44,521 nt of DNA from Clostridia bacterium (GTDB lineage: Bacteria; Bacillota; Clostridia; Monoglobales; Monoglobaceae): the NCBI GenBank assembly GCA_017546205.1, contig JAFYXJ010000015.1, forward strand, positions 1 through 44,521, given 5' to 3'. Within the stretch, counting starts at the first letter, position 1. Each line of letters begins with the position of its first letter. The notes under the pieces were generated by a model. That model did no database searches. It was given only the letters and a program-made list of their open reading frames with translations, and was not told the DNA's origin. Both the position numbers and the translations under genes were made by a program. Positions 16,588 to 25,194 of this stretch are shown here, piece by piece.

Positions 16588-17912
16588 TATGCTTTGCCTC
16601 CTTTCAGTTCATCCACAGGCTTTTTCTTGCTAACGCCAAAGAGCCAGATATTCTTGATATTCATACCGATGGTCTGCTTCAGCAAGAGCTTGGTAATAAA
16701 GATTGCAGAAAGCATAGATACCACGATACCGATAAGCAGAGTGATACCAAATCCCTTAATGGTACCGGTTCCCAAGAACCAGAGAATCAATGCAGAAATA
16801 ATGGTGGTGATGTTGGAGTCAACAACTGCACTGAGTGCACGGTTAAACCCAGCATCTACTGCACTACGGACAGTCTTGCCCAGTTTCAGTTCTTCCTTAA
16901 CACGTTCAAAAATAACAACGTTAGCATCCACCGCCATACCGATAGAGAGGATAATACCAGCAATACCCGGCAGGGTCAGGTTGATATGGAGATTTGCAAG
17001 AATCAGGAATACAACAGCAATGTACCCAAGAAGTGCAAAGTCTGCCATCAAGCCCTGAATGCGATAGAAAATCAGCATAAACAGAAGAACAAGAATCAAT
17101 CCAATAAGACCTGCTTTTACAGCATTACCAAGTGCCTCTTCACCCAAGGTTGCACTAACGGTACGAACTTCAACCTGTTCCAAGGAGAAGGGAAGTTGTC
17201 CGGATTTGATGTTTGCTGCAAGCGCCTTAGCGTCTTCCGGCTCAAATTCACCAGTAATCACGCAGGTATTGCTGTCGATTCTGGTTTGTACAGTCGGTGC
17301 AGAAAGAATCAGACCATCCATCAAAATATAAATAGGTTGTCCAACCAGTCTGCCGGTTGCCTCTGAGAACTTGTCCCGACCTTCGTCAGTCAGTTCCAGA
17401 GAAATGTAATAAGAACTCTTGGTCATGCCTTGCTCGGTCTGGCCGTATTCAGCAATGGCATTTTTCACTTCTTTACCGGTCATAACCTGTTTTTCCGCAA
17501 TCAGTTTGTTGGGATCTGCAGGGTCCGGTGCAACGGTTTCTGCAAAAATAAGTTCTGCAGTAGAACCGAGGGTTTCTACCGCACGCTGTGCATCTTGAAC
17601 ATCAGGAAGTTCTACACGAACTTTGTCTACGCCCTGACGGGTGAGGGTTGCTTCGGTGTACCCCTGATTATCCAAACGGGTACGGAGCATGTTCACTACC
17701 GTGTTCATATCGTCTTCACTTGGGTTATCAGTCTGCGCACGATAAACGATGACTGTACCGCCTTTAAGATCGAGTCCTTGGGTAATTCCGTCTTCATCAA
17801 GAATACCAAAAACCCGTGCCTGGTCCGTAATGTCGAAACCGAACAGTCCGACATAGAAGAGTGCCGCAATTACCAAAAGAATGGCTGCGAATTTTACAAT
17901 ACTTCTGGACAC
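16587..17912 (-). CDS. secD: Protein translocase subunit SecD
   Basis: About 441 residues, the short Gram-positive form of SecD. An N-terminal transmembrane helix is followed by GLDLKGGTVIVYRAQ, the P1 extracytoplasmic domain, and five C-terminal helices containing GIAGIILSIGMAVDANVVIFER, the charged-residue motif of the proton path. The start is a GTG at 17912, seven bases after AAAGGAGG. An in-frame ATG at 18005 would start within a few bases of the predicted transcript end and has no ribosome binding site. The leader is about 100 bases, from the promoter at 18020-18048. Confidence 0.96.
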   Translation of the reverse strand: MSRSIVKFAAILLVIAALFYVGLFGFDITDQARVFGILDEDGITQGLDLKGGTVIVYRAQTDNPSEDDMNTVVNMLRTRLDNQGYTEATLTRQGVDKVRVELPDVQDAQRAVETLGSTAELIFAETVAPDPADPNKLIAEKQVMTGKEVKNAIAEYGQTEQGMTKSSYYISLELTDEGRDKFSEATGRLVGQPIYILMDGLILSAPTVQTRIDSNTCVITGEFEPEDAKALAANIKSGQLPFSLEQVEVRTVSATLGEEALGNAVKAGLIGLILVLLFMLIFYRIQGLMADFALLGYIAVVFLILANLHINLTLPGIAGIILSIGMAVDANVVIFERVKEELKLGKTVRSAVDAGFNRALSAVVDSNITTIISALILWFLGTGTIKGFGITLLIGIVVSMLSAIFITKLLLKQTIGMNIKNIWLFGVSKKKPVDELKGGKA

Positions 17913-18019
17913 TTTGTTTCCTCCTTTGTTGTAGAAATCTCTACTGTTGATATTGTTAACTTCCGTCCGGAAAACCGGCGGACTAATTCTTTGACAAAGA
18001 TACATATCATAGCCGCATT

Positions 18020-18048
18020 ATTATACCTTTTTCTTTTCCACAAGTCAA
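18020..18048 (-). promoter_or_regulatory. Sigma-A promoter of secD-secF
   Basis: Minus strand: TTGACT (18043-18048), 17-base spacer, TATAAT (18020-18025). It separates secDF transcription from yajC. Confidence 0.8.
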
Positions 18049-18098
18049 GGCTTTCTAAAAAAAAGTTATTTTTTTTTAATCTTTGACAAAAAGCAACT

Positions 18099-18124
18099 GC
18101 CCCCTTACCTTTTGGCAAGGAGGC
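18099..18124 (-). terminator. Probable terminator of the yajC transcript
   Basis: Imperfect stem GCCTCCTTGCC/GGTAAGGGGGC on the minus strand with TTTTT a few bases beyond; it lies just after the small membrane protein gene and upstream of the secD promoter. Confidence 0.55.
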
Positions 18125-18132
18125 AATATCCG

Positions 18133-18540
18133 TTATTTTCTTCTTCGTTTTTTTGTATTAACGCCGATAACTCCTCCAATGCCACCGCACCCCGCTCCAA
18201 TCAGAACTGACCGGAGAATATCAGGAGAAAGGGCGAATTCTCCAAAAATAATCGCTCCTATTACATATAAAAAAGTCATATAAACCAGTCCGGAAATAAC
18301 GCCGGAAAGCAGGCCCTGTCTTCCCATATGTCTCGAGGCACGGAACCCTCCCCAACCAACGCAAATTGCTGTTAAGGAAAGAACTACTACATCAATGGTT
18401 GCTTCAGATACCGACAGATAAGTAACCGCAATTGCTCCCAAAAAGAGCAGAATTGCAGTTGCAAGAAAACTGACCAACACATTTTTTAGAATATAAAATC
18501 CCTCAAAAAGATTGGCTGTTGCGGACATTTCTTTTCCCAT
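18133..18540 (-). CDS. Small four-helix membrane protein, TIGR04086/YrzE-like
   Basis: A 135-residue integral membrane protein with four hydrophobic helices (about 18-40, 45-65, 75-100, 105-125) and a basic tail ending in KKRRRK. Glycine-rich segments (GWGGFRAS, GAGCGGIGGVIG) and the position next to yajC resemble the TIGR04086 family, which includes Bacillus YrzE and has no known function. The ATG lies seven bases after GGAGGG. It is probably co-transcribed with yajC (62-base gap, no terminator). The family name is from memory of its general features and less certain than the topology. Confidence 0.7.
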   Translation of the reverse strand: MGKEMSATANLFEGFYILKNVLVSFLATAILLFLGAIAVTYLSVSEATIDVVVLSLTAICVGWGGFRASRHMGRQGLLSGVISGLVYMTFLYVIGAIIFGEFALSPDILRSVLIGAGCGGIGGVIGVNTKKRRRK

Positions 18541-18602
18541 ATAATCTCCCTCCGTTGCATAAACTGATAGTAAAGATTATGCAACAAGGACAGAGAATAT
18601 GT

Positions 18603-18953
18603 TTATTCCTCTGTTGCCTCAGGAACTTCCTCTACCTCTGTTTCTGCCTCTACAGTCGCACCGGCTTTTATCAAGCGGGAAATCGCACTGCGTTCGATAG
18701 AAATAAAAGATTTGGTAGTACCAACGCCGGTTTCAAGAACGAAAATATCATCCTTGATACGAGTAATTTTACCATGAATACCGCCGATGGATGCAACTTC
18801 ATCGCCAACTTTCAGAGCGGCAATCATGTCACGAAGTTGCTTTTCCTTTTTCTTCTGAGGACGAATCAACAAGAAGTAAAAAATAACAATCATCAGAACC
18901 ATCATAATCATCGGTCCAAAACTTGCTGTTGCTTCAGGGTTCATTTGTTTCAC
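18603..18953 (-). CDS. yajC: Preprotein translocase subunit YajC
   Basis: A 116-residue single-pass protein that associates with SecDF. One helix spans about residues 14-31, ending in the YFLLIRPQKKKEK signature. A compact beta domain follows (GDEVASIGGIHGKITRI), then an acidic Glu/Val-rich tail. The ATG lies eight bases after TAGGAGG. In many bacteria yajC, secD and secF are adjacent; here one membrane-protein gene and a new promoter separate them. Confidence 0.95.
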   Translation of the reverse strand: MKQMNPEATASFGPMIMMVLMIVIFYFLLIRPQKKKEKQLRDMIAALKVGDEVASIGGIHGKITRIKDDIFVLETGVGTTKSFISIERSAISRLIKAGATVEAETEVEEVPEATEE

Positions 18954-18979
18954 CTCCTAAAAACAATTGTCTTTTTTAG

Positions 18980-19008
18980 ATTATATCCAATCTGTGGAAA
19001 AAATGCAA
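18980..19008 (-). promoter_or_regulatory. Sigma-A-like promoter of yajC
   Basis: Minus strand: TTGCAT (19003-19008), 17-base spacer, TATAAT (18980-18985). The rest of 18954-19134 is AT-rich; I found no convincing plus-strand promoter for the 19135 operon (a TATAAT at 19111 is too close to its start codon). Confidence 0.7.
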
Positions 19009-19134
19009 TAGAATTTTTGTTTTTCTTTTTTTATTCATAAAAAATTAACACTTTCATAAAAATTTCTTTATACACTTATTTCCTATCTAATGTACAATTT
19101 AATAAATTCTTATAATATGGGGTGACAAATTCTT

Positions 19135-20844
19135 ATGCAAGCATGCAAACAGGCACTGGCAACTTTTTGGGCCAAGCTTCGACCCTTAGTAGCCCGCATC
19201 AAAACCTTTGCTGTAAACCACAAAGTATGGGCAACCATCATAGCAATTTTTTTGATTGTTGCACTGATATTCCTTTTGATACCGAAAAAAAATAAGCAGA
19301 ATAATTTTCCGGTCTTAACCGAGACTGCGGTAACACGGCGTAATTTATCGGACGCAGTTACGGGAAGTTCCGTTTTGATGCCCAATGCAGAGTACACCAT
19401 CGTTTCCATGGTAACCGGTGAAATTCTTGATGCGCCGTTTGAAGAGGGTGATGTTGTCACAGAAGGGCAATTGATGTATCGGTTTGACTCCACTGATGCC
19501 GAGAAGGATTTTGAAAATACCCAACTGAATGTACAGAAAACACAACTTTCCTATCAGGATACCATGGATACCATCCGTCACCTGCAGGTTGTATCCAATA
19601 TCTCCGGCACCGTACGGGAAATGAAAGTACAAGTTGGCGATTCGGTAAACAAAGGCTCCCAGATTGCAACGGTTTACGACGATTCCTATATGGAAATCCG
19701 AATGCCTTTTAATGCGGCGGATGCAGAAACCATTCACAAAGGCGACCATGCTGTTCTTACCCTGATTGGAAACGGTGCTGTTCTCTCCGGAACTGTTACC
19801 GCCATCAGTTCTGCCGCCCAGTCACTGGGAGGTTATATGTCGGTGCGATATGTTACCATGAAAGTTGCCAACCCCGGCGCCCTGACATCCAGCGATACAG
19901 CAACTGCCATGATTGGTGATGTAGCTTGTAACGATATCGGAACTTTTGAACCGGTCATGGATTATGAAATTACCGCAAAAACCGCCGGAACTATTGACAA
20001 ACTCTATATTGATGAGGGTGACCACGTATCATCCGGCGATCTGGTGGCTGTTCTGGATTCCAGTTCTGCTCAGACCCAACGTTTGAATGCGGAAATCTCT
20101 ATGCGAAGTGCAGAACTTTCTCTGGAAAAAGCACAGGAAAGCCTAGATGAATACACCATTACTGCTCCTATTTCCGGAACAGTTGTCACTAAACACAAAA
20201 AAGCAGGGGATAAAATCGAAAACGGATCTATGTCTTCCGACAGTAAAACTCTGGCACTCATTTATGATATGAGCAGTCTCTACTGTGAACTTGCCATTGA
20301 TGAATTGGACATCAAAAAAATTGCAGTGGGACAACAAGCAATCATTACTGCAGATGCTGCCAGCCGTCCCTATATAGGCATTGTAGAAAATGTATCCGTC
20401 AGCGGAAGCATCGGTTCCAATGGCGTAACTACATACCCTGTTAAAATTCGGCTTTCCGAATTTGACGATGCACTTCTTCCGGGTATGAATGTAGAGGCAT
20501 CCATCACCATTGCCTCTGTCGAAAATGCACTGTGTGTTCCAGTCAGTGCTGTCAACCGGGGAAATATCGTCTATGTAAAAGGCGAAAAAACCGAAGAAAA
20601 CGATCGTGCTCCGGAAGGATTTCACAGTGTAACAGTTACAACAGGAATCACCACCGACCAATTTGTTGAAATTCTTTCCGGTCTCAATGAAGGTGATATT
20701 GTATACACTCGTGCTCAATCAGGTCAGCAAAACGCCCGTTTTCCTGGCATGGGAAGCGGTATGCCAATGGGGGGAAGTATGCCCATGGGTGGCATGAGCG
20801 GTATGAGCGGAGGCAACAGAATGCCCGGAGGTGGCATGCGATGA
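19135..20844 (+). CDS. MacA/HlyD-type efflux adaptor with duplicated lipoyl region and Met/Gly-rich tail
   Basis: A 569-residue membrane-anchored adaptor: one transmembrane helix at 32-50, the rest outside. Two lipoyl-type half-motif pairs are present. The first is GEILDAPFEEGDVVTEG (95-111) with SGTVREMKVQVGDSV (157-171); the second is AGTIDKLYIDEGDHVSSG (284-301) with SGTVVTKHKKAGDK (347-360). A beta-barrel/membrane-proximal part follows. The protein is therefore close to two adaptor units in tandem, longer than MacA (about 370). Residues 536-569 are a tail of Gly, Met, Ser and Pro with nine Met. The ATG follows GGGGTGA. The stop overlaps the ATPase start as ATGA, so it works with the downstream ABC genes. 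Substrate unknown. Confidence 0.9.
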   Translation: MQACKQALATFWAKLRPLVARIKTFAVNHKVWATIIAIFLIVALIFLLIPKKNKQNNFPVLTETAVTRRNLSDAVTGSSVLMPNAEYTIVSMVTGEILDAPFEEGDVVTEGQLMYRFDSTDAEKDFENTQLNVQKTQLSYQDTMDTIRHLQVVSNISGTVREMKVQVGDSVNKGSQIATVYDDSYMEIRMPFNAADAETIHKGDHAVLTLIGNGAVLSGTVTAISSAAQSLGGYMSVRYVTMKVANPGALTSSDTATAMIGDVACNDIGTFEPVMDYEITAKTAGTIDKLYIDEGDHVSSGDLVAVLDSSSAQTQRLNAEISMRSAELSLEKAQESLDEYTITAPISGTVVTKHKKAGDKIENGSMSSDSKTLALIYDMSSLYCELAIDELDIKKIAVGQQAIITADAASRPYIGIVENVSVSGSIGSNGVTTYPVKIRLSEFDDALLPGMNVEASITIASVENALCVPVSAVNRGNIVYVKGEKTEENDRAPEGFHSVTVTTGITTDQFVEILSGLNEGDIVYTRAQSGQQNARFPGMGSGMPMGGSMPMGGMSGMSGGNRMPGGGMR

Positions 20845-21578
20845 CTCCATTGATTGAATTTCGACAAATCTATAAAATATATAAAATGGGGGAAAATGAA
20901 GTTCATGCCATTGACGGTATCAGCATGAAGATTTTTCCGGGAGAATTTGTTGCCATAGTAGGCCCGTCCGGCAGCGGAAAATCAACCTGCATGAACATCA
21001 TTGGCTGTCTGGACGTCCCTACAAGCGGGTCCTATTTTTTGGACGGCAAGGATGTCAGTCACATGAATGACAATGAACTTGCCGAAATCAGAAATAAAAA
21101 ACTGGGGTTTATTTTTCAGCAATACAACCTGATTCCCAAACTGAATGTTCAGCAAAATGTGGAACTCCCTCTACTCTATGCAGGTCTCAACGAAAAAGAG
21201 CAGGCAACCCGTGCTCGGGAATCCTTGAATCGGGTAGGATTGCTTGATAAAGCAAAGAATCTCCCATCCCAACTTTCCGGAGGACAGCAGCAAAGAGTTT
21301 CCATCGCCAGAGCACTGGCGGGTAACCCCTCCATTATCCTTGCCGATGAACCTACTGGTGCCTTGGATTCCAAAACCGGTAAAGATGTTCTGAACTTTTT
21401 GAAAAAACTCCATAAAGAGGGAAATACCATTGTACTGATTACCCACGATAACACCATTGCCGCACAGGCAGAACGGGTTATCCGCGTGTCAGACGGTCAG
21501 GTGGTTTATGACGGAGAAGCAGACATCCATAAGTTTGCCTCTATTATCCACGCAGGAGATACGGAGGTGGATATATGA
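20841..21578 (+). CDS. MacB/LolD-type ABC transporter ATPase
   Basis: A 245-residue ATP-binding subunit. Walker A is GPSGSGKST (41-49), the Q-loop lies in FIFQQYNLIP, the signature is LSGGQ (145-149), and Walker B is IILADE (165-170), followed by PTGALDSKTG and the switch His in ITHD. The GALD D-loop and overall length place it in the MacB/LolD/FtsE group that drives mechanotransmission rather than classic transport. It overlaps both neighbours by four bases (ATGA), so adaptor, ATPase and permease are made in a coupled way. Confidence 0.96.
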   Translation: MTPLIEFRQIYKIYKMGENEVHAIDGISMKIFPGEFVAIVGPSGSGKSTCMNIIGCLDVPTSGSYFLDGKDVSHMNDNELAEIRNKKLGFIFQQYNLIPKLNVQQNVELPLLYAGLNEKEQATRARESLNRVGLLDKAKNLPSQLSGGQQQRVSIARALAGNPSIILADEPTGALDSKTGKDVLNFLKKLHKEGNTIVLITHDNTIAAQAERVIRVSDGQVVYDGEADIHKFASIIHAGDTEVDI

Positions 21579-22753
21579 GTCTAAAAAAATCATTTACCCT
21601 TGCACTTGCAAATATTATGTATGATAAAATGCGGTCTCTGCTTACCATGTTGGGTATTATCATCGGTGTTTCTGCGGTGATTATCCTCATCAGTTTGATG
21701 AACGGCATGACAGGAATGATGACAGATTCCTTTGAAGAACTGGGTTTAACCACCATTACTGTCAGCACTACCAATCGAGGTGGAAGTCGTACCATCAACG
21801 AAGATGAAATGTATGCATTCCGCGACGAACATCCCGAATTGATTGAGGGAATCTCTCCATCCTGCAATCTCAATATGGCAACCGTAAAAGTGGGAACTAC
21901 TTCCATTACAACCACAGCAACCGGTGTCAGCGAAGAATACGCCGACATGAAAGCTTTGGAAATAGAAAGCGGACGCTTTTTGGAATTTCAGGAAATCAAT
22001 GCACACAGAAAAGTATGTGTCATTGGAACCTATATTCAAAGAGAATTATTTGGATTTACCCCTGCTCTGGGACAAAACATTAAAATTAACGGAAACGTTT
22101 ATCAAGTTGTAGGTATTCTTGCCGAGAAAGACGACTCTACCAGCGGAAGTGCCGATGATGTGATTTACATTCCTTATACCACCGCAGTCCGCTTGTCGCG
22201 AACAGGAACCGTCAGCAGTTACACCCTGACCGCCGTCAATCAGGACAAGGTGACCCCTGCCATTGAGGCACTGAAAGCAATGCTTTTGGAAAAACTGGGT
22301 GACGAAAACTATTTCCGAGTCAGCAATATGCTGAGCGTTATGGATATGGCAACCGATATGATGGATACCATGGAGATTCTTTTGGTTTGTATTGCTGGTA
22401 TTTCTTTATTGGTAGGCGGTATCGGTATCATGAACATTATGCTTGTTTCCGTAACGGAACGAACTCGCGAAATCGGCATTCGTAAATCTTTGGGTGCAAA
22501 AGGTCGGGATATTATGTCCCAGTTTGTCATTGAAGCCGCCACCGTAAGCGGTATGGGAGGCATCGTTGGAATTGTTCTTGGCGCAGTGTTGGCAATTGTT
22601 TTTGGAAACATGCTGAACTTGAGTGCTACCCCCTCTGTGGGTGCAGTACTTCTCTCATTCAGCGTTTCTGTGGGTATTGGCATTCTCTTTGGATATCTTC
22701 CCGCAAAGAATGCAGCAAAATTAAACCCTATTGATGCACTGCGTCATGACTGA
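21575..22753 (+). CDS. MacB-type ABC transporter permease (FtsX fold)
   Basis: A 392-residue permease with the MacB layout. An N-terminal transmembrane helix (about 18-40, LTMLGIIIGVSAVIILISLM) is followed by a large extracytoplasmic MacB_PCD domain (about 45-265) and three C-terminal helices. The FtsX motif region contains GGIGIMNIMLVSVTERTREIGIRKSLGA and the end reads GYLPAKNAAKLNPIDALRHD. It has no fused ATPase; that is the preceding gene. With the adaptor it should form a MacAB-like exporter of peptides or small molecules, but the sequence does not show the substrate. Confidence 0.95.
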   Translation: MSLKKSFTLALANIMYDKMRSLLTMLGIIIGVSAVIILISLMNGMTGMMTDSFEELGLTTITVSTTNRGGSRTINEDEMYAFRDEHPELIEGISPSCNLNMATVKVGTTSITTTATGVSEEYADMKALEIESGRFLEFQEINAHRKVCVIGTYIQRELFGFTPALGQNIKINGNVYQVVGILAEKDDSTSGSADDVIYIPYTTAVRLSRTGTVSSYTLTAVNQDKVTPAIEALKAMLLEKLGDENYFRVSNMLSVMDMATDMMDTMEILLVCIAGISLLVGGIGIMNIMLVSVTERTREIGIRKSLGAKGRDIMSQFVIEAATVSGMGGIVGIVLGAVLAIVFGNMLNLSATPSVGAVLLSFSVSVGIGILFGYLPAKNAAKLNPIDALRHD

Positions 22754-22775
22754 TTAAAGATAAGGAGAACATACC

Positions 22776-25040
22776 ATGAAAAAAATAATTGCAAGCGTTT
22801 TATCTCTTTGCATGATACTGACTTTCTTTTCAACTTGGGGATTGCCTGTATCAGCGACCGAACCTGTTTCCGGCATCTTTACACTTCTGCGTGAACTTTC
22901 TGTCATGCAAGGCGATCCGGACGGAAATCTGCGGTTAAATGATACCGTAACACGTGCAGAATTCACCAAGGTTGCCGTTGCCGCATCCAGCTTCAAAAAC
23001 AGTGTTGCAACCAATCTTGCCATTTCCCCCTTTCCTGATGTCACTTATAAACATTGGGCGGCGTCCTATGTTCGGGTAGGTGTGGTAAATGGTCTGGTCA
23101 GCGGATACCCTGATGCAACATTCCGTCCTGATGAACCGGTTTTATTTGAAGAAGGCATTACCATCCTCCTCCGTGTTCTAGGCTACGGAAACAGCGATTT
23201 CGGGGTTTCCTGGCCCTACGGGCAAATTAGTCTTGCCAACAATCTGGAACTATGTGAGCAGGTTGATGCAACAGCGGGAGATTATCTGAACCGGGGACAG
23301 GTAGCTCAATTGATTTATAACGCTCTGGGCACCAAAATCAAAAACCAAAACTCCCAACTTGCGTCCGTATTTGGTGTAACCATTACCGAAGATGTAACCC
23401 TGATTTCCGACAGTCTTGACGATCCCGCCATTGCATCGGATGAAATTCATACCAGCAGCGGTACCTACAAAATCACAAATACTTTTGACCGGACAGTTCT
23501 TGGGATGACCGGTGAAGCCGCTGTAAAAAACGGAAACAAATTACTTGCCTTTGTTCCGGACACCGAAAATCAGGATTATAAACAGTATCTGCTTTACGCA
23601 GTTCTTCCCGGTGCGGTGATGGTTTATCACAATGGGACGATGACCTCTTTGGAGGTTCCTGATAACACACCTATATATAAAGGAAAGAGTCAAAGCAGTT
23701 TTGCCAACCTGAAAAATTCTCTGGAGCTTGGTGACATCCTCCGTGTGAAGCATTCTGCAAACGGTATTGATTCCATCACCTGCCGCAGCGGTGATGTACG
23801 AGGACCCCTGACCGTTTCCGGCACCGGCATCACTACATGGGAAACCAACGCCTCGACCAAGGTTATGAGAAACGGACATTCTGCTTCCCTGAATGACTTG
23901 CAGGCCTATGATATTGCATATTTTCTGCCGGATTTGAATATGATTCTGGCATACAGTGATAAAGTAACTGGTATCTATCAAAACGCGTTTCCCAACAAGG
24001 ATATGCCCCAAACCATCACGTTGTCCGGCAAGGAATACACCATTGAAAGCGGAAGTGCCTTTTCTGCTCTAGCATCCGGCGGAGCCTTTGCCTACGGTGA
24101 CAGCGTCACCCTTCTTTTGGGGAAAACCGGACAGATTGCCGGTGTTGTTTCCCCCTCCTCTACCTCTACCAAAAATTTGACCGGATACCTGCTTGAAACC
24201 GGACGGAAAGAATATCAAGAGGGTGTTGTTGACTCCTACACGGGATATTATATCAAACTTGTCTTCCCCGACGGAACAACCGGAGAATATACTACAGACC
24301 AAAATTTCAGTTCTTACAAAAACAAGGTGGTATCTGTATCTTTCAAAAACGGATATGCAAGAGTAACCCGAATCAATGAATCGGAAAACCTGAACGGCAC
24401 CTATGTTCACACAACCGGAAAGTTGGGCAAACAAGCTCTGGCTCCGGATGTGCAGATTCTGGATATCGGTACTGTAGACGGAAATGCCACCAGTGTATAT
24501 GCGAAAATATTCCCTCAGCGTCTTGACGGCGTGAACATCTCCTCCTCTCAGGTTCTCTATTGGGAAAAGAACTCTGCGGGAAAAATAAACAAACTGATTT
24601 TAAAAGATGTGACAGGGGATGGATTCTCTTACGGACTTCTGACCACTGCATCCAATAATACACAGTCTCTTTCCGGCACATACAGCTACATGATTGACGG
24701 AAAACTGTATCAATTAAACACCCGTGGGAGTATCTTCAACCTTACCGCAGGCTCTGGAATCAAGATTGCCGGCAATGCCGGAAACCCCGACAGCATGATG
24801 AAACTGAATGAACTTTCAAGCGGTGTCACTTTAAAGAATGCAAGTGAATTGACTTATCAGAACACTGTCTATCCCATCAGTTCCAATGTATCGGTTTATA
24901 AAAAGAGCAGCGGATATCAGGCAGAATATGTTAAAATCCCCATAACCGATATTTTAATGGAAGAAAATTTGCATTTTTCTGCATATTATGACCACAAACC
25001 CGCAAACGGCGGTCAAGTTCGTATTATCGTTGTATACTAA
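22776..25040 (+). CDS. SLH-domain surface protein linked to the MacAB-like operon
   Basis: A 754-residue secreted protein. A signal peptide (about 1-27) is followed by three SLH repeats over about 30-190: MQGDPDGNLRLNDTVTRAEFTKV, then FPDVTYKHWAASYVRVGVVNGLVSGYPDATFRPD and a third ending LNRGQVAQLIYNAL. SLH repeats bind pyruvylated cell-wall polymers. The remaining 560 residues are rich in beta-strand-like, Gly/Ser/Thr segments and I recognise no known domain or catalytic motif. It starts 22 bases after the permease with AAGGAG before the ATG, and a terminator closes the operon after it. Its genetic link suggests a wall-anchored partner, substrate or receptor of the transporter. Confidence 0.88.
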   Translation: MKKIIASVLSLCMILTFFSTWGLPVSATEPVSGIFTLLRELSVMQGDPDGNLRLNDTVTRAEFTKVAVAASSFKNSVATNLAISPFPDVTYKHWAASYVRVGVVNGLVSGYPDATFRPDEPVLFEEGITILLRVLGYGNSDFGVSWPYGQISLANNLELCEQVDATAGDYLNRGQVAQLIYNALGTKIKNQNSQLASVFGVTITEDVTLISDSLDDPAIASDEIHTSSGTYKITNTFDRTVLGMTGEAAVKNGNKLLAFVPDTENQDYKQYLLYAVLPGAVMVYHNGTMTSLEVPDNTPIYKGKSQSSFANLKNSLELGDILRVKHSANGIDSITCRSGDVRGPLTVSGTGITTWETNASTKVMRNGHSASLNDLQAYDIAYFLPDLNMILAYSDKVTGIYQNAFPNKDMPQTITLSGKEYTIESGSAFSALASGGAFAYGDSVTLLLGKTGQIAGVVSPSSTSTKNLTGYLLETGRKEYQEGVVDSYTGYYIKLVFPDGTTGEYTTDQNFSSYKNKVVSVSFKNGYARVTRINESENLNGTYVHTTGKLGKQALAPDVQILDIGTVDGNATSVYAKIFPQRLDGVNISSSQVLYWEKNSAGKINKLILKDVTGDGFSYGLLTTASNNTQSLSGTYSYMIDGKLYQLNTRGSIFNLTAGSGIKIAGNAGNPDSMMKLNELSSGVTLKNASELTYQNTVYPISSNVSVYKKSSGYQAEYVKIPITDILMEENLHFSAYYDHKPANGGQVRIIVVY

Positions 25041-25046
25041 ACCAAA

Positions 25047-25077
25047 AAAAGAGTCTGACGTACTATCAGACTCTTTT
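25047..25077 (+). terminator. Terminator of the MacAB-SLH operon
   Basis: AAAAGAGTCTGA / TCAGACTCTTTT perfect 12-bp stem with a 7-base loop, followed by ATATTTTT. Confidence 0.88.
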
Positions 25078-25107
25078 ATATTTTTCGATAAAAAAAGTAA
25101 TATTTTG

Positions 25108-25136
25108 TTGACAAAGAGATTTTGTTAGGTTATATT
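25108..25136 (+). promoter_or_regulatory. Sigma-A promoter of uraA-upp
   Basis: TTGACA (25108-25113), 17-base spacer, TATATT (25131-25136). The leader is about 50 bases with a small AT-rich hairpin at 25148-25165; no PyrR-type attenuator is visible. Confidence 0.8.
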
Positions 25137-25194
25137 TTACTATAAGGTAAAAACCAAGGTTTTTATCATATTTTATCCTTAGGGGGAATTACCA

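Noticed and set aside
15853..17058. 401-codon open frame antisense to secF and secD
   Set aside because: Covers two conserved genes on the other strand; composition is an antisense artefact.
17894..18010. 38-codon upstream frame overlapping the secD start (possible arrest peptide like VemP or MifM)
   Set aside because: Its ATG lies about three bases from the predicted transcript start with no ribosome binding site, and there is no signal or membrane segment as arrest peptides have.
19088..19116. TATAAT at 19111 as promoter of the MacA-like gene
   Set aside because: No -35 at a valid distance, and a start site from it would remove the Shine-Dalgarno from the transcript.
25137..25194. PyrR attenuator or purine riboswitch ahead of uraA
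   Set aside because: Leader of about 50 bases holds only one small AT-rich hairpin; no PyrR anti-antiterminator motif or terminator.
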